A DNA stretch of 64,000 nucleotides from Chryseobacterium soldanellicola. Lineage in GTDB: Bacteria > Bacteroidota > Bacteroidia > Flavobacteriales > Weeksellaceae. Each line of letters opens with the position of its first letter. Within the stretch, counting starts at the first letter, position 1. Of this stretch, positions 45,068 through 53,710 are shown in pieces. The notes under the pieces were generated by a model that was not told where the DNA came from, did no database searches, and saw only the letters and a list, made by a program, of their open reading frames with translations. The stretch covers positions 62,001-126,000 of the forward strand of contig NZ_FNKL01000003.1 in the NCBI RefSeq assembly GCF_900100115.1. The letters are read 5' to 3'. Both the position numbers and the translations under genes were made by a program.

Positions 45068-46000
45068 TCAAGCCGATTTTTTCTGTTTCAGCTTTCTAGC
45101 CTGTCTTTCCAAATGCTCTTTTTGATATTGTCTCACCGTTTTTCCGTTTCCGTCATGACGCCAACCCGGTGAATTAAAAAGGTAATTGATTCTGTCTGAA
45201 AATTTTAAATCGGGTTGTTTAATATCCTTCCATATTTTTCTCCATTCATACAAAAGAACTGTATCAGGTTTGTTGTCGGGCATTTTTGGGTAAATTCCAT
45301 ACTTTACGGGAACATTGGGATCTTCTTTTTCAAAAGTTCCGAAAATTTTATCCCAAATAATAAGGCACATTCCCATATTTCTGTCGAGATATTTAATATT
45401 ACAACCATGATGAACACGGTGATGAGAAGGCGTTACCAAAATATATTCTAAAATTCCCATACTTTTTACGGTCTGTGTATGAACCCAGGTTCCGTAAACT
45501 TGACCAATTGCATAAACGACCATAATATGCCAGGGATTAAAGCCTAAAAAAGCCAACGGCGAGAAATACAAATATCTGTAAAGCGGCTGTAAAACCGGGC
45601 TTCTGAAACCTGTTGTCAAATTAAAATATTCCGAGTTATGGTGTGTAATATGCACCGCCCAAAACGCTCTGGAATGATGATCGACATAATGCAGAACGTA
45701 ATACGCAAAATCTGTAATCACAAAACAGATCAGCCAATACCAAATCGTGAAATCCCATGAAAAAACGCAATGATTGTAGAAGAAAAACATGACTCCCATT
45801 GCAAAAACCTTCATAAGAAGATCAAGCCCGAAATTCATCAATGCTAAATAAATACTTGTTGCGACATCTTTTCCATTGTATAATTTATCCTCAGAAACAT
45901 GGCTGTAAATCATTTCTGCTAAAATAACCGTAGCGTGAACAGGGATTGCCCAGGCATAGACGCTCTCCAATCCGTCTTCGTTTAAAAAGTAATCCATCAT
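45068..46000 (-). CDS. Sterol desaturase / fatty acid hydroxylase family protein
   Basis: The 310-residue membrane protein has the histidine-box pattern of di-iron lipid hydroxylases: HYVDHHSR near residue 107, HITHHNSEYF near 121 and HHRVHHGCN near 203, with four to five membrane segments. Members hydroxylate or desaturate sterols, fatty acids or carotenoids; the substrate here is unknown. Bacteroidota use such enzymes for lipid modification. It is transcribed alone. Confidence 0.9.
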   Translation of the reverse strand: MMDYFLNEDGLESVYAWAIPVHATVILAEMIYSHVSEDKLYNGKDVATSIYLALMNFGLDLLMKVFAMGVMFFFYNHCVFSWDFTIWYWLICFVITDFAYYVLHYVDHHSRAFWAVHITHHNSEYFNLTTGFRSPVLQPLYRYLYFSPLAFLGFNPWHIMVVYAIGQVYGTWVHTQTVKSMGILEYILVTPSHHRVHHGCNIKYLDRNMGMCLIIWDKIFGTFEKEDPNVPVKYGIYPKMPDNKPDTVLLYEWRKIWKDIKQPDLKFSDRINYLFNSPGWRHDGNGKTVRQYQKEHLERQARKLKQKKSA

Positions 46001-46074
46001 AGCTTACTAGTTTTACACAAAGTTAGGATTTTAAGAAATCTTTAAGAATTATTTTTGAATTTTTTAAGGAAAAT

Positions 46075-47109
46075 TTAATCTGCGTTTTTATTGGCCAGCT
46101 GACCGCAAGCCGCATCAATATCTCCACCTCTGCTTTTACGGATCATTACGGTAATTCCTGCATTTTCAAGCTGACGAACGTAGTTTTCTTCCGCCTGTTT
46201 GTTGCATTGATCATATTTTCCGTCACCGATCGGGTTGTATTGAATTAAATTAACTTTAGAAGGAACCTGCTTGCAGTATTTAATCAAAGCCTTAATATCC
46301 TCATCTCCATCATTAATCCCTTTCCAGACGCAGTATTCAAAAGTGATCACTGATCCTGTTTTTTTATACCAATGCTGAAGCGCTTCCATAATATCTGTCA
46401 AAGGAAATTTATCGGAAAACGGCATAATCTCGTTACGTTTTGACTCAATTGCGGAGTGAAGCGACAGTGCCAGTTTCACGCGCAGGTCATCATCTGCCAA
46501 CATTTTAATCATCTTCGGAATTCCTGATGTAGAAACGGTAATTCTTCTTGGAGACATTCCCAAACCTTCCGGCTGGGTGATTTTTCGGATGGCTTCCACT
46601 ACGTTTTTGTAATTCATCATCGGCTCTCCCATTCCCATAAAAACGATGTTGGTAAGCGGTCTGTTGAAGTACATTTTGCTTTGGCTGTCAATTAAGGCAA
46701 CCTGATCCACGATCTCGGCAACTTCAAGATTTCTCATTCTTTTCAGCCTTGCCGTTGCGCAGAATTCGCAGTTTAATGAGCATCCGACCTGTGAAGAAAC
46801 ACAAGCCGTAGTTCTTGTTTCTGTAGGAATTAATACAGATTCTACCAATAAACCGTCGTGAAGCTTCACTCCGTTTTTGATCGTTCCGTCTGTACTTTTT
46901 TGAAGAAGATCAACAGAAACGGGATTGATCGTATATTCTTCAGAAATTCTGTCACGAAGCTGTTTTGAAAGATTCGTCATTTCATCAATCGAGTGGAGAT
47001 TTTTACTCCACAACCAATCATAGACCTGCTTCGCACGAAACGGCTTTTCGCCCAAAGACGTAAAATAATCTTTAAGCTGGTCCAGTGATAAAGTACGGAT
47101 ATCTTTCAT
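46075..47109 (-). CDS. rlmN: 23S rRNA/tRNA (adenine-C2)-methyltransferase RlmN
   Basis: This radical SAM enzyme methylates A2503 of 23S rRNA and A37 of some tRNAs. The iron-sulfur motif CxxxCxxC is in GCSLNCEFCATARLKRMR near residue 108, and a GMGEPMMNYKNVVEAI segment follows. Its 344 residues fit the family. The C-terminal cysteine needed for methyl transfer is in DAACGQL. It precedes queA on the same strand, but in reverse order of transcription. Confidence 0.96.
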   Translation of the reverse strand: MKDIRTLSLDQLKDYFTSLGEKPFRAKQVYDWLWSKNLHSIDEMTNLSKQLRDRISEEYTINPVSVDLLQKSTDGTIKNGVKLHDGLLVESVLIPTETRTTACVSSQVGCSLNCEFCATARLKRMRNLEVAEIVDQVALIDSQSKMYFNRPLTNIVFMGMGEPMMNYKNVVEAIRKITQPEGLGMSPRRITVSTSGIPKMIKMLADDDLRVKLALSLHSAIESKRNEIMPFSDKFPLTDIMEALQHWYKKTGSVITFEYCVWKGINDGDEDIKALIKYCKQVPSKVNLIQYNPIGDGKYDQCNKQAEENYVRQLENAGITVMIRKSRGGDIDAACGQLANKNAD

Positions 47110-47115
47110 AATATT

Positions 47116-47240
47116 AAAGAGCCAAGTTAAAAGTAAAAATTAAAAAGTTTTTAAAGTTTGGTATTATTAACAAAAGTTCTTGTAAGTAAATCATTTTGTT
47201 TCATCTTAACCTGTACTTTTTACTTTTAACTTGGCTCTTT
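47116..47240. repeat. 24-bp perfect inverted repeat with 77-bp loop
   Basis: Arms at 47116-47139 and 47217-47240 are exact reverse complements; the core is GAGCCAAGTTAAAAGTAAAA. The element fills most of the gap between rlmN and queA. No similar copy occurs elsewhere in this window. It may be a hairpin terminator for queA or a small repetitive element. Confidence 0.82.
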
Positions 47241-47253
47241 TTACTTATTTTAA

Positions 47254-48303
47254 TTATAAAATTAACATTGCATCTCCGTAAGAGTAGAATTTATATTTTT
47301 CTTTTACGGCTTCCTCATAAGCGTGCATTACGAATTCTCTTCCTGCAAACGCTGCAATCATCATTAATAATGTAGATTTCGGCGTGTGGAAATTCGTGAT
47401 CATTGTATTGGCAACTCCAAAATCGTGAGGGGGATAAATGAATTTATTCGTCCAACCGTTAAAAGCAGAAATTTTTCTGTTTGAAGAAACAGATGTTTCA
47501 ATGGCTCTCATCGTTGTTGTCCCTACCGCACAGACTTTTCTGTTTTCCTGTACAGCTTTATTGATGATTTCGGCATTTTTTTCATCGATGATGATCTCTT
47601 CAGACTCCATTTTGTGCTTAGAAAGATCTTCCACTTCGATCGGGTTGAAGGTTCCTAATCCTACGTGAAGGGTAACTTCCGCAAAATCAATTCCTTTAAT
47701 CTCCAATCTCTTCATCAAATGTCTTGAAAAGTGAAGACCGGCAGTGGGCGCTGCTACAGCTCCTTCCACTTTAGCGTAAATGGTCTGGTATCTTTCAGCA
47801 TCTTCAGGCTCAACTTCTCTTTTGATATATTTCGGAAGCGGAGTTTCTCCCAATTCCTTTAATTTAGATCTGAATTCTTCGTAAGAACCATCAAATAAGA
47901 ATCTCAACGTTCTGCCTCTTGAAGTTGTGTTGTCGATAACTTCAGCCACTAAAGATTCGTCCTCAGTGAAGAATAATTTGTTACCAATTCTGATTTTTCT
48001 CGCAGGATCTACCAAAACGTCCCAAACACGGGTTTCCTTATCAAGTTCTCTTAAAAGGAAAACTTCAATTTTTGCGCCTGTTTTTTCTTTATTTCCGTAA
48101 AGACGTGCAGGGAAAACTTTAGTATTGTTAAAAATAAACAAATCGTGCTCATCAAAATAATCAACAACGTCTTTAAATAATTTGTGCTCGATAGTTTGTG
48201 TTTTTCTATCAAGTACCATTAATCTGGCTTCGTCTCTGTGTTCTGATGGGTGTTCTGCCAATAATTCCGCAGGAAGATCAAAATTAAAATCGGATGTTTT
48301 CAT
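47254..48303 (-). CDS. queA: S-adenosylmethionine:tRNA ribosyltransferase-isomerase
   Basis: QueA transfers and isomerises the ribose of S-adenosylmethionine onto 7-aminomethyl-7-deazaguanine in tRNA, giving epoxyqueuosine. The 349-residue protein shows [26 protein letters not shown] at the N-terminus, [13 protein letters not shown] near residue 56, [11 protein letters not shown] near 185 and [12 protein letters not shown] near 305. It is complete. A long inverted repeat lies just downstream. Confidence 0.96.
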   Translation of the reverse strand: MKTSDFNFDLPAELLAEHPSEHRDEARLMVLDRKTQTIEHKLFKDVVDYFDEHDLFIFNNTKVFPARLYGNKEKTGAKIEVFLLRELDKETRVWDVLVDPARKIRIGNKLFFTEDESLVAEVIDNTTSRGRTLRFLFDGSYEEFRSKLKELGETPLPKYIKREVEPEDAERYQTIYAKVEGAVAAPTAGLHFSRHLMKRLEIKGIDFAEVTLHVGLGTFNPIEVEDLSKHKMESEEIIIDEKNAEIINKAVQENRKVCAVGTTTMRAIETSVSSNRKISAFNGWTNKFIYPPHDFGVANTMITNFHTPKSTLLMMIAAFAGREFVMHAYEEAVKEKYKFYSYGDAMLIL

Positions 48304-48603
48304 TTTTTAAATTACGGTTTAAAAATTTTATTAAAAATTACGAGATGTAATTTTCGGAGTGCAAATATACGACATTCAACACCCCTTTGTCAAGGATTAA
48401 TTTCAAATGACATGAAAAACCGTATTATCAGGGTAATTTTCGAAGCAAAAAAAGTTTATTAATGAAAACATTGAAGAAAAATAACCACGAGCAAACATTC
48501 AATTGAGACTTTTGTAATTATTTATAATTAATTTAAATCAAATGAATTAATAATTAATTATTTTTACCATGAAAGCAATTCAATTTGTTAAAAATAGACA
48601 TCC
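48304..48603. other. Intergenic region between divergent queA and serine hydrolase
   Basis: This 300-bp AT-rich gap must hold the promoters of both genes. I see no clear repeat, operator or short gene; TAATTAATAATTAATTA near 48547 is a simple AT tract. Confidence 0.45.
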
Positions 48604-49677
48604 ATGAAAAATTTCTTGACAATGCTCTTATTAATCATCATTAATTCAGCATATTCACAACTGCAAAAAGTCGAAAAAGTGATTGATTCATGTGTAAAAA
48701 AAGACAATTTCAATGGCTCTGTATTATTAGCAAAAAACGGCAATATTGAATTGCTTACTTACAAAGGTTTATCTAACAGACATTATAATATTAATTTCTC
48801 AGACGAAACAAGATTTCATATTTTTTCTCTTACAAAAACTTTCACGGCAGTTCTTATCATGCAGCTGTATGAAAAAGGAAAAATTAATTTAGATGCTACA
48901 ATTTCCACTTACTATCCTGAATATAAAGGTGAAGCGGCCAAAAAAGCAACCATAAGAAACCTGCTTACGTACAGCAGCGGAAGATTTAATAAAGACATCA
49001 GCTCGCCGGAGCTTATTCATCAGGCCTACGACAACACCATTTGGAATCTGGATGATTTTATCAAAACATTTTTATCTGAAAAGCTCGTCAGCAAGCCAGG
49101 AACAAAATTCGAGTACAACAACGGTGATTACATACTTTTAGGAAAAATCATTGAAAAAATCTACCACAAATCTTTCGAAGAAGTTTTAAAAGACCAGATT
49201 TTAATTCCTTTAAAAATGTCTGACACCGGATTTCTGCATCATAACGATATTATTAAAAATCTCGACGAAGGCTATACCGCAGATGAATCTGATCCTTTCG
49301 ACCTTCATATGCCGACCAATACGTATATCGACAATCTTTACTGCGCCGGAGCAATGTATTCAACGCCTAAAGATCTTTTGACATTTGACCAGGCAATATT
49401 TAATCATACTTTAATTAAAAAAGCAACTTTGGACACGATGCTTACGCCTTATAAAGAACTTGGTGACACAGCGTTCAGCTTTTGGGTGTATCCTAAAAAA
49501 TTCGGTTCTGTAAATACCTTGTTTGCAGAGCGTCAGGGCGAAGGCTATGGGCACAGCGCCAATTGGGTACATTTGGTCGATAAAAATGTTTCTCTGATTA
49601 TTTTATCCAATACTAAAGATATTAAATACCTTAATAAAATGCGGGAAAAGGTGATTTCGGCTTATTATGGACAATAA
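48604..49677 (+). CDS. Serine hydrolase of the beta-lactamase/class C family
   Basis: The exported 357-residue protein (signal peptide MKNFLTMLLLIIINSAYSQ) has the SxxK motif in HIFSLTKTF near residue 75 and the YxN motif in FEYNNGDYI near 180. A GHSAN segment near the C-terminus matches the third motif. Such enzymes are peptidases, esterases or beta-lactam binders. It is not a certain resistance gene. It is divergent from queA. Confidence 0.88.
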   Translation: MKNFLTMLLLIIINSAYSQLQKVEKVIDSCVKKDNFNGSVLLAKNGNIELLTYKGLSNRHYNINFSDETRFHIFSLTKTFTAVLIMQLYEKGKINLDATISTYYPEYKGEAAKKATIRNLLTYSSGRFNKDISSPELIHQAYDNTIWNLDDFIKTFLSEKLVSKPGTKFEYNNGDYILLGKIIEKIYHKSFEEVLKDQILIPLKMSDTGFLHHNDIIKNLDEGYTADESDPFDLHMPTNTYIDNLYCAGAMYSTPKDLLTFDQAIFNHTLIKKATLDTMLTPYKELGDTAFSFWVYPKKFGSVNTLFAERQGEGYGHSANWVHLVDKNVSLIILSNTKDIKYLNKMREKVISAYYGQ

Positions 49678-49680
49678 TTT

Positions 49681-50178
49681 TTAAGCTAAATCAATAAATT
49701 CAAGAATTTTTCTCCAGTCATGCAATTTTCTTTCAAACGAAATTGTGTGAAGCGGACTCGTAGAAGGCAACAGAAACACAGGAATTTTATAATTCTTTCC
49801 TAAAATTTTCTGCAGATTTTTATACGATTTTCCGCCATTGCAGAAAATAGCTTTAATATTTGGATATATTTCTAATAATTCTTCAATCTGATTGGCTTCT
49901 TCATTTTTAATTTCAGAATCGAGACTGCCTTTTCTTTCGCAGGAATCGATGACATCCCAGATTGCGATATGATTTTTCTTTACAATATTGATTCGTTCTG
50001 TATAATCTTCTGTAAATTTTTCATGAAACAATTCGAAAATAATTGTCCAGAATTTGTTTTGCGGATGGGCATAATATTGTTGTTTTTCTAAAGATTTTAC
50101 ACCCGGAATTGATCCTAAAATTAAAATTTCAGAATCATTATCAATAATTGGCGGAAATGAGGAAATTCTGTTTTGCAT
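49681..50178 (-). CDS. DNA-deoxyinosine glycosylase (family 6 uracil-DNA glycosylase)
   Basis: The 165-residue protein removes hypoxanthine (deaminated adenine) from DNA. Features are ILGSIPGVKSLEKQQYYAHPQN near residue 20, KFWTIIFELF, and LLPSTSPLHTISFERKLHDWRKI near the C-terminus, as in the hypoxanthine-DNA glycosylase group of the UDG superfamily. Size fits. It is monocistronic, with REP copy 3 upstream of its ATG. Confidence 0.88.
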   Translation of the reverse strand: MQNRISSFPPIIDNDSEILILGSIPGVKSLEKQQYYAHPQNKFWTIIFELFHEKFTEDYTERINIVKKNHIAIWDVIDSCERKGSLDSEIKNEEANQIEELLEIYPNIKAIFCNGGKSYKNLQKILGKNYKIPVFLLPSTSPLHTISFERKLHDWRKILEFIDLA

Positions 50179-50192
50179 GATTCAAATATATA

Positions 50193-50256
50193 AATTTTGG
50201 CTAAAGCCACACTTCTTTAAAACAAAAAGCGGGCTAAAGCCCGCTCCTGCTGATAT
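50193..50256. repeat. REP-like double palindrome, copy 3
   Basis: TTTTGGCTAAAGCC at 50195-50208 and AGCGGGCTAAAGCCCGCT at 50228-50245, then CCTGCTGAT. Same orientation as copies 1 and 2, and again between the start of one minus-strand gene and the stop of the previous one. Confidence 0.82.
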
Positions 50257-50287
50257 TTCATGAATATCAATTATTTTTAATCTTTAA

Positions 50288-52282
50288 TTATAAAGTTTCT
50301 TTCAACCAATCAAAAAATTCTCTTTGCCAAACCAGACCGTTTTGCGGATGAAGAACCCAGTGATTTTCGTTAGGGAAATAGACTAATTTTGTCTTTAAAC
50401 CTCTCAGTTTTGCAGCCTGAAATGCTTCCTGACCCTGTTCGTAAGGCACGCGGAAATCAATTCCGCCCTGAACGATCATGATTGGCTTGTTCCATTTATC
50501 GACAAAATTACTTGGGTTAAATTCTGTGTACGCTTTTGGAAGCGGCTTTTCCCAAGGAGAACCAAGATCCCAATTCGCAAACCAAAGTTCTTCTGTTGTC
50601 AGATACCAGGATTTCATGTCAAATAAACCATCGTGAGCGATAAAAGTTTTGAATCTGTTTTCATGAATTCCAGCCAGCATATATACGCTGTAACCTCCGT
50701 AACTTGCTCCTACAGCCGCGACTCTGTCTCCGTCAACGTAGGATAAAGTTTTCGCAAAATCCGTTGCCGCCAGATAATCTCTCATCGGTTGCCCGCCCCA
50801 GTCTTTAGAAATTTCTTCGTTCCATTTTGTTCCCCAACCCGGCATTCCGCGACGGTTTGGAGCAACAACAATGTATCCGTTAGCTGCCATTAAAGCAAAA
50901 CTCCATCTTGTGCTAAAGAATTGTGTTAAAGCAGATTGCGGACCTCCCTGGCAATATACCAAAGTCGGATATTTTTTATTCGGGTCAAAGTTTGGCGGAT
51001 AATGGAACCATACGCCCATTTCTTTCCCATCCGAAGTTTTTACCATTTTTAATTCAGATTTTCCTTGCGATAATTTAGAATATATGTCTTTATTAGCTTC
51101 GGTAACCTGCTTCATTTCTCCGTTTTTAAGGTTTACTGAGAAAATATCTGTTGCATGATTGATGTCTGTTCTTCCAACTAAAAGAGAACTTTTCTGATCA
51201 GCAAAAATTTCATTTACATCAAAATCACCTCTTGTAATCTGCTGAACTTTAGCATTTTTAGGATCTAAAGAAAATAATTGTTTTGTTCCTTTACAAGCTG
51301 CTGTAAAGTAAATTGTTTTAGAATCGCCGCCCCAGAAAACATCCCCGGAAACGCTTTCGTCCCAACCGCTTGTAAGGTTCGAGATCTTTCCTGATTTCCA
51401 GTCCAGGATTTTAATATCGTTTTTATCAGCTTCATAGCCATCTCTAGCCATACTTTGCCAGATTAGAGACTTGCCGTCCGGACTGAATTTCGGGTTTACG
51501 TCGTATCCTTTGTTTGTTTCAGTTACGTTTTTCGTTGTTCCGGAAGCTAAATCGTAAGCAAAAATATCTGTATTTGTGCTTGTAGCATATTCTTTACCGC
51601 TTTTTGGTTTTGTAACGTATAAAAGTTGTGCAGAATCAGGGCTCCAGATGAAATCTTCTGCTCCACCGAAAGGTCTTTGAGGCGAATCCCACATTTTTCC
51701 TTCCAATAAATCTTTGGCGGAATCTACTTTTTCTGAAGTATTTACCACAAAAACATGGTTGTATTTTCCTTCATTAAAGTAATCCCAATGTCTGTGATTA
51801 AGGTCTGTATAAACTTGTGCAGTTGTTTTCGGAGTATCGGAATATTTATCTTTCCCCATTACTTTTTCCACTAAAACCTGCTTGCTGAAGGCGATTTTTT
51901 TTCCGTCCGGAGAAATTACGACATTGTCTGCTTCCCCGATCGTATAAAATTCTGTCCAGGTTTTTCCGCTGTCTTTTGAAAGGTAAATTTTATCTCCTTC
52001 CTGAGCGTAAATTCCGTTTTTATCCCATTGGATCAGGGCTTTTTTACCGAAATCTATTTTTGTGGACTGATTATTAAGAACGTTTAGGAAATAGTTCTCA
52101 CTTTTTGTTTTTTCTGTTTTCAGATCTACCTGTCCTACTTTATAAATAATCGAAGACTGATCCGGTGAAACTGCCTGTACTCCTACTTTTTTCAAAGTCC
52201 AAAGAATCTCAGGCGTCATTACTTGTTGTGCGTTCATTAAAAGCGGAGCTGCCAAAGCCAGCAGACTGTACTTAAGTTTCAT
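50288..52282 (-). CDS. S9 prolyl oligopeptidase family peptidase
   Basis: I use the ATG at 52282 (MKLKYSLLALAAPLLMNAQQ), a signal peptide, rather than an upstream in-frame TTG. The roughly 664-residue protein has a seven-bladed propeller domain with repeated SPDGK and IWSPDSAQLLYV segments, then an alpha/beta hydrolase: nucleophile in GASYGGYSVY near 530, Asp in GGIDFRVPYEQ and His in PNENHWV. It cleaves peptides in the periplasm; S9 peptidases of this kind act as dipeptidyl peptidases or acylaminoacyl peptidases. Confidence 0.93.
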   Translation of the reverse strand: MKLKYSLLALAAPLLMNAQQVMTPEILWTLKKVGVQAVSPDQSSIIYKVGQVDLKTEKTKSENYFLNVLNNQSTKIDFGKKALIQWDKNGIYAQEGDKIYLSKDSGKTWTEFYTIGEADNVVISPDGKKIAFSKQVLVEKVMGKDKYSDTPKTTAQVYTDLNHRHWDYFNEGKYNHVFVVNTSEKVDSAKDLLEGKMWDSPQRPFGGAEDFIWSPDSAQLLYVTKPKSGKEYATSTNTDIFAYDLASGTTKNVTETNKGYDVNPKFSPDGKSLIWQSMARDGYEADKNDIKILDWKSGKISNLTSGWDESVSGDVFWGGDSKTIYFTAACKGTKQLFSLDPKNAKVQQITRGDFDVNEIFADQKSSLLVGRTDINHATDIFSVNLKNGEMKQVTEANKDIYSKLSQGKSELKMVKTSDGKEMGVWFHYPPNFDPNKKYPTLVYCQGGPQSALTQFFSTRWSFALMAANGYIVVAPNRRGMPGWGTKWNEEISKDWGGQPMRDYLAATDFAKTLSYVDGDRVAAVGASYGGYSVYMLAGIHENRFKTFIAHDGLFDMKSWYLTTEELWFANWDLGSPWEKPLPKAYTEFNPSNFVDKWNKPIMIVQGGIDFRVPYEQGQEAFQAAKLRGLKTKLVYFPNENHWVLHPQNGLVWQREFFDWLKETL

Positions 52283-52429
52283 ATGTTTTAATTCAAAGAT
52301 TGCCAAAGTTAATATTTAAGTTTTATTTTTTAACCAGAAATTGTATAAATGTTTTTCAGAGAGCCTATCAGTATGCTGGTATCTACAAAACCTTATAGAT
52401 TTTAGAAAACCTATAAGATTTACACTCGC

Positions 52430-52560
52430 AAGCTCCTAGCCCCGATCGGAGCATTTGTCTGAGCTCATTTTCGGGGGATTTCGGCGGCGGCTTTGCCGCC
52501 GCCGAAATCCCCCGAAAATAGCGAGTGCGGAGAGCGGGAAAAAGCTTCAAATAAAAAATA
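52430..52560. repeat. GC-rich long hairpin element
   Basis: Perfect 24-bp arms lie at 52468-52491 and 52495-52518 with a 3-nt TTT loop; the arms hold GGGGGATTTCGGCGGCGGC. Outside them, AGCTCCTAGCCCCGATCGG on the left and AGAGCGGGAAAAAGCTT on the right can pair in part. GC content stands out against the AT-rich surroundings. The layout resembles an intergenic element common in flavobacteria, with unknown function. It may form an RNA or single-stranded DNA hairpin. Confidence 0.8.
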
Positions 52561-52671
52561 AAACAGCTTTTCGATGTAATCAAATTGCTCATTAAAATAA
52601 ATAAAAATAACAATTCGACGAATTCAGAAAGCTTCCAAAAAAATATAAGTAAAATAAAAAATTTAATCAAA

Positions 52672-52702
52672 AAAAATTCGCCAATCAAAACTGACTGACG
52701 AA
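52672..52702 (-). terminator. Terminator after the holin-like gene
   Basis: On the minus strand AAATTCGTCA pairs with TTGGCGAATTT around a long loop, followed by a T run. It starts 30 bp beyond the stop at 52734. Confidence 0.6.
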
Positions 52703-52733
52703 TTTATACATATATGAATTTAACTCTTACATT

Positions 52734-53078
52734 TTACTCTTTATCCGAGAACATCGAGTTGGCCAGAGAGGTGATAATGGAAAGCAGAATACTGAAAATA
52801 AGTGCCCACCAAAAGCCGTCAATAACCATGCTATCGATAAAATAATCAGCAATAAGCATAATTAAAGCATTGATTACCAAAGCAAAAAGCCCCAATGTAA
52901 TAATCGTAAGCGGAAGCCCTAAAATACTGAGAACAGGCTTTACAATTAGGTTTAAAAGAGCTAAAACGATTGCAAATATAATTGCTGTTGAAAATCCTTC
53001 AAAATGCACTCCCGGTAAAATTTTTGTTAAAAGATACGCGACGATTGCAGTAATAAAAAGTCGGATAATTAAGTTCAT
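52734..53078 (-). CDS. Phage-holin-family (YvlD-like) membrane protein
   Basis: The 114-residue protein has four membrane segments and the YvlD/DUF360 pattern: IRLFITAIVAYLLTKILPGVHFEGF at the N-terminus and LLNLIVKPVLSILGLPLTIITLGLFALVINALIMLI in the middle. Despite the family name, these are chromosomal membrane proteins of unknown role rather than lysis proteins. No phage genes are nearby. Confidence 0.88.
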   Translation of the reverse strand: MNLIIRLFITAIVAYLLTKILPGVHFEGFSTAIIFAIVLALLNLIVKPVLSILGLPLTIITLGLFALVINALIMLIADYFIDSMVIDGFWWALIFSILLSIITSLANSMFSDKE

Positions 53079-53146
53079 AGTAATTGATTTTTTTAATGTT
53101 TATAGGTGTTGATGTACAAAACTTATTCCATTTATATGATTAAAGT

Positions 53147-53569
53147 TTATTTTATTTTCATCATCGTTACCAAAGAAGTCGCAACATGACTTTCTGACTC
53201 TCCGTTTTCATCGACTGTATAAATTTCAGTTCTGATCACGCTGATTTTTGCGCCTCCTTTTATTACGTAAGATTTTGAAATTAAAGCTTCACCAATTGCA
53301 GGTCTTAAATAATTCACCTTTAACTCAACAGTCACGACATAACAATCTTCTTCATAATGAGTTACTGCGGCGTATCCTGAAGAAACATCTACCAGAGAAG
53401 CGATCATTGCTCCATTAAACATTCCGGCTTTTCTGGTCATTAATTCCATTTTCGGGATCTTCATGGAAATAAAATCGGTGTCAACTTCCAATAATTCAGC
53501 CTTATAGAACTGTAAAGTTTCCGAACGGCTGAAACTGTCTGTGATGAGTTGTTTTTTTTGTGGAGTCAT
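53147..53569 (-). CDS. PaaI-family hotdog thioesterase
   Basis: The 140-residue protein has the hotdog fold signature MFNGAMIASLVDVSSGYAAVTHY near residue 50, where the catalytic aspartate sits in the helix after a glycine-rich turn, and VTVELKVNYLRPAIGEAL near 82. It hydrolyses acyl-CoA thioesters. Substrate unknown. It is a single gene. Confidence 0.88.
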   Translation of the reverse strand: MTPQKKQLITDSFSRSETLQFYKAELLEVDTDFISMKIPKMELMTRKAGMFNGAMIASLVDVSSGYAAVTHYEEDCYVVTVELKVNYLRPAIGEALISKSYVIKGGAKISVIRTEIYTVDENGESESHVATSLVTMMKIK

Positions 53570-53608
53570 TGATTGTTATTTGAATGATAAAGATAATGAA
53601 GTTGTTTG

Positions 53609-53704
53609 GATACTTCGACAGGCTCAGCATGACAGTGCTACAAAATAACCGCTAAAAAAAAGCAGTTAGTATTAGAGATGTCATGCTGAGCCTGTCGAAG
53701 TATC
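53609..53704. repeat. 26-bp perfect inverted repeat downstream of topB
   Basis: Arms at 53609-53634 and 53679-53704 are exact reverse complements; the core of the left arm is CTTCGACAGGCTCAGCATGA. The loop is 44 bp. It ends 6 bp from the topB stop and may act as its terminator. A single-arm copy is at 28725-28756. Confidence 0.87.
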
Positions 53705-53710
53705 TCTTTT

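Noticed and set aside
52383..52688. 101-residue protein on the minus strand
   Set aside because: The frame runs through a perfect GC-rich hairpin and an S9-side spacer, with no family features or ribosome-binding context.
52734..53078. Phage holin as a sign of a prophage
   Set aside because: YvlD-like proteins carry the holin family name but are common chromosomal membrane proteins, and no phage gene is nearby.
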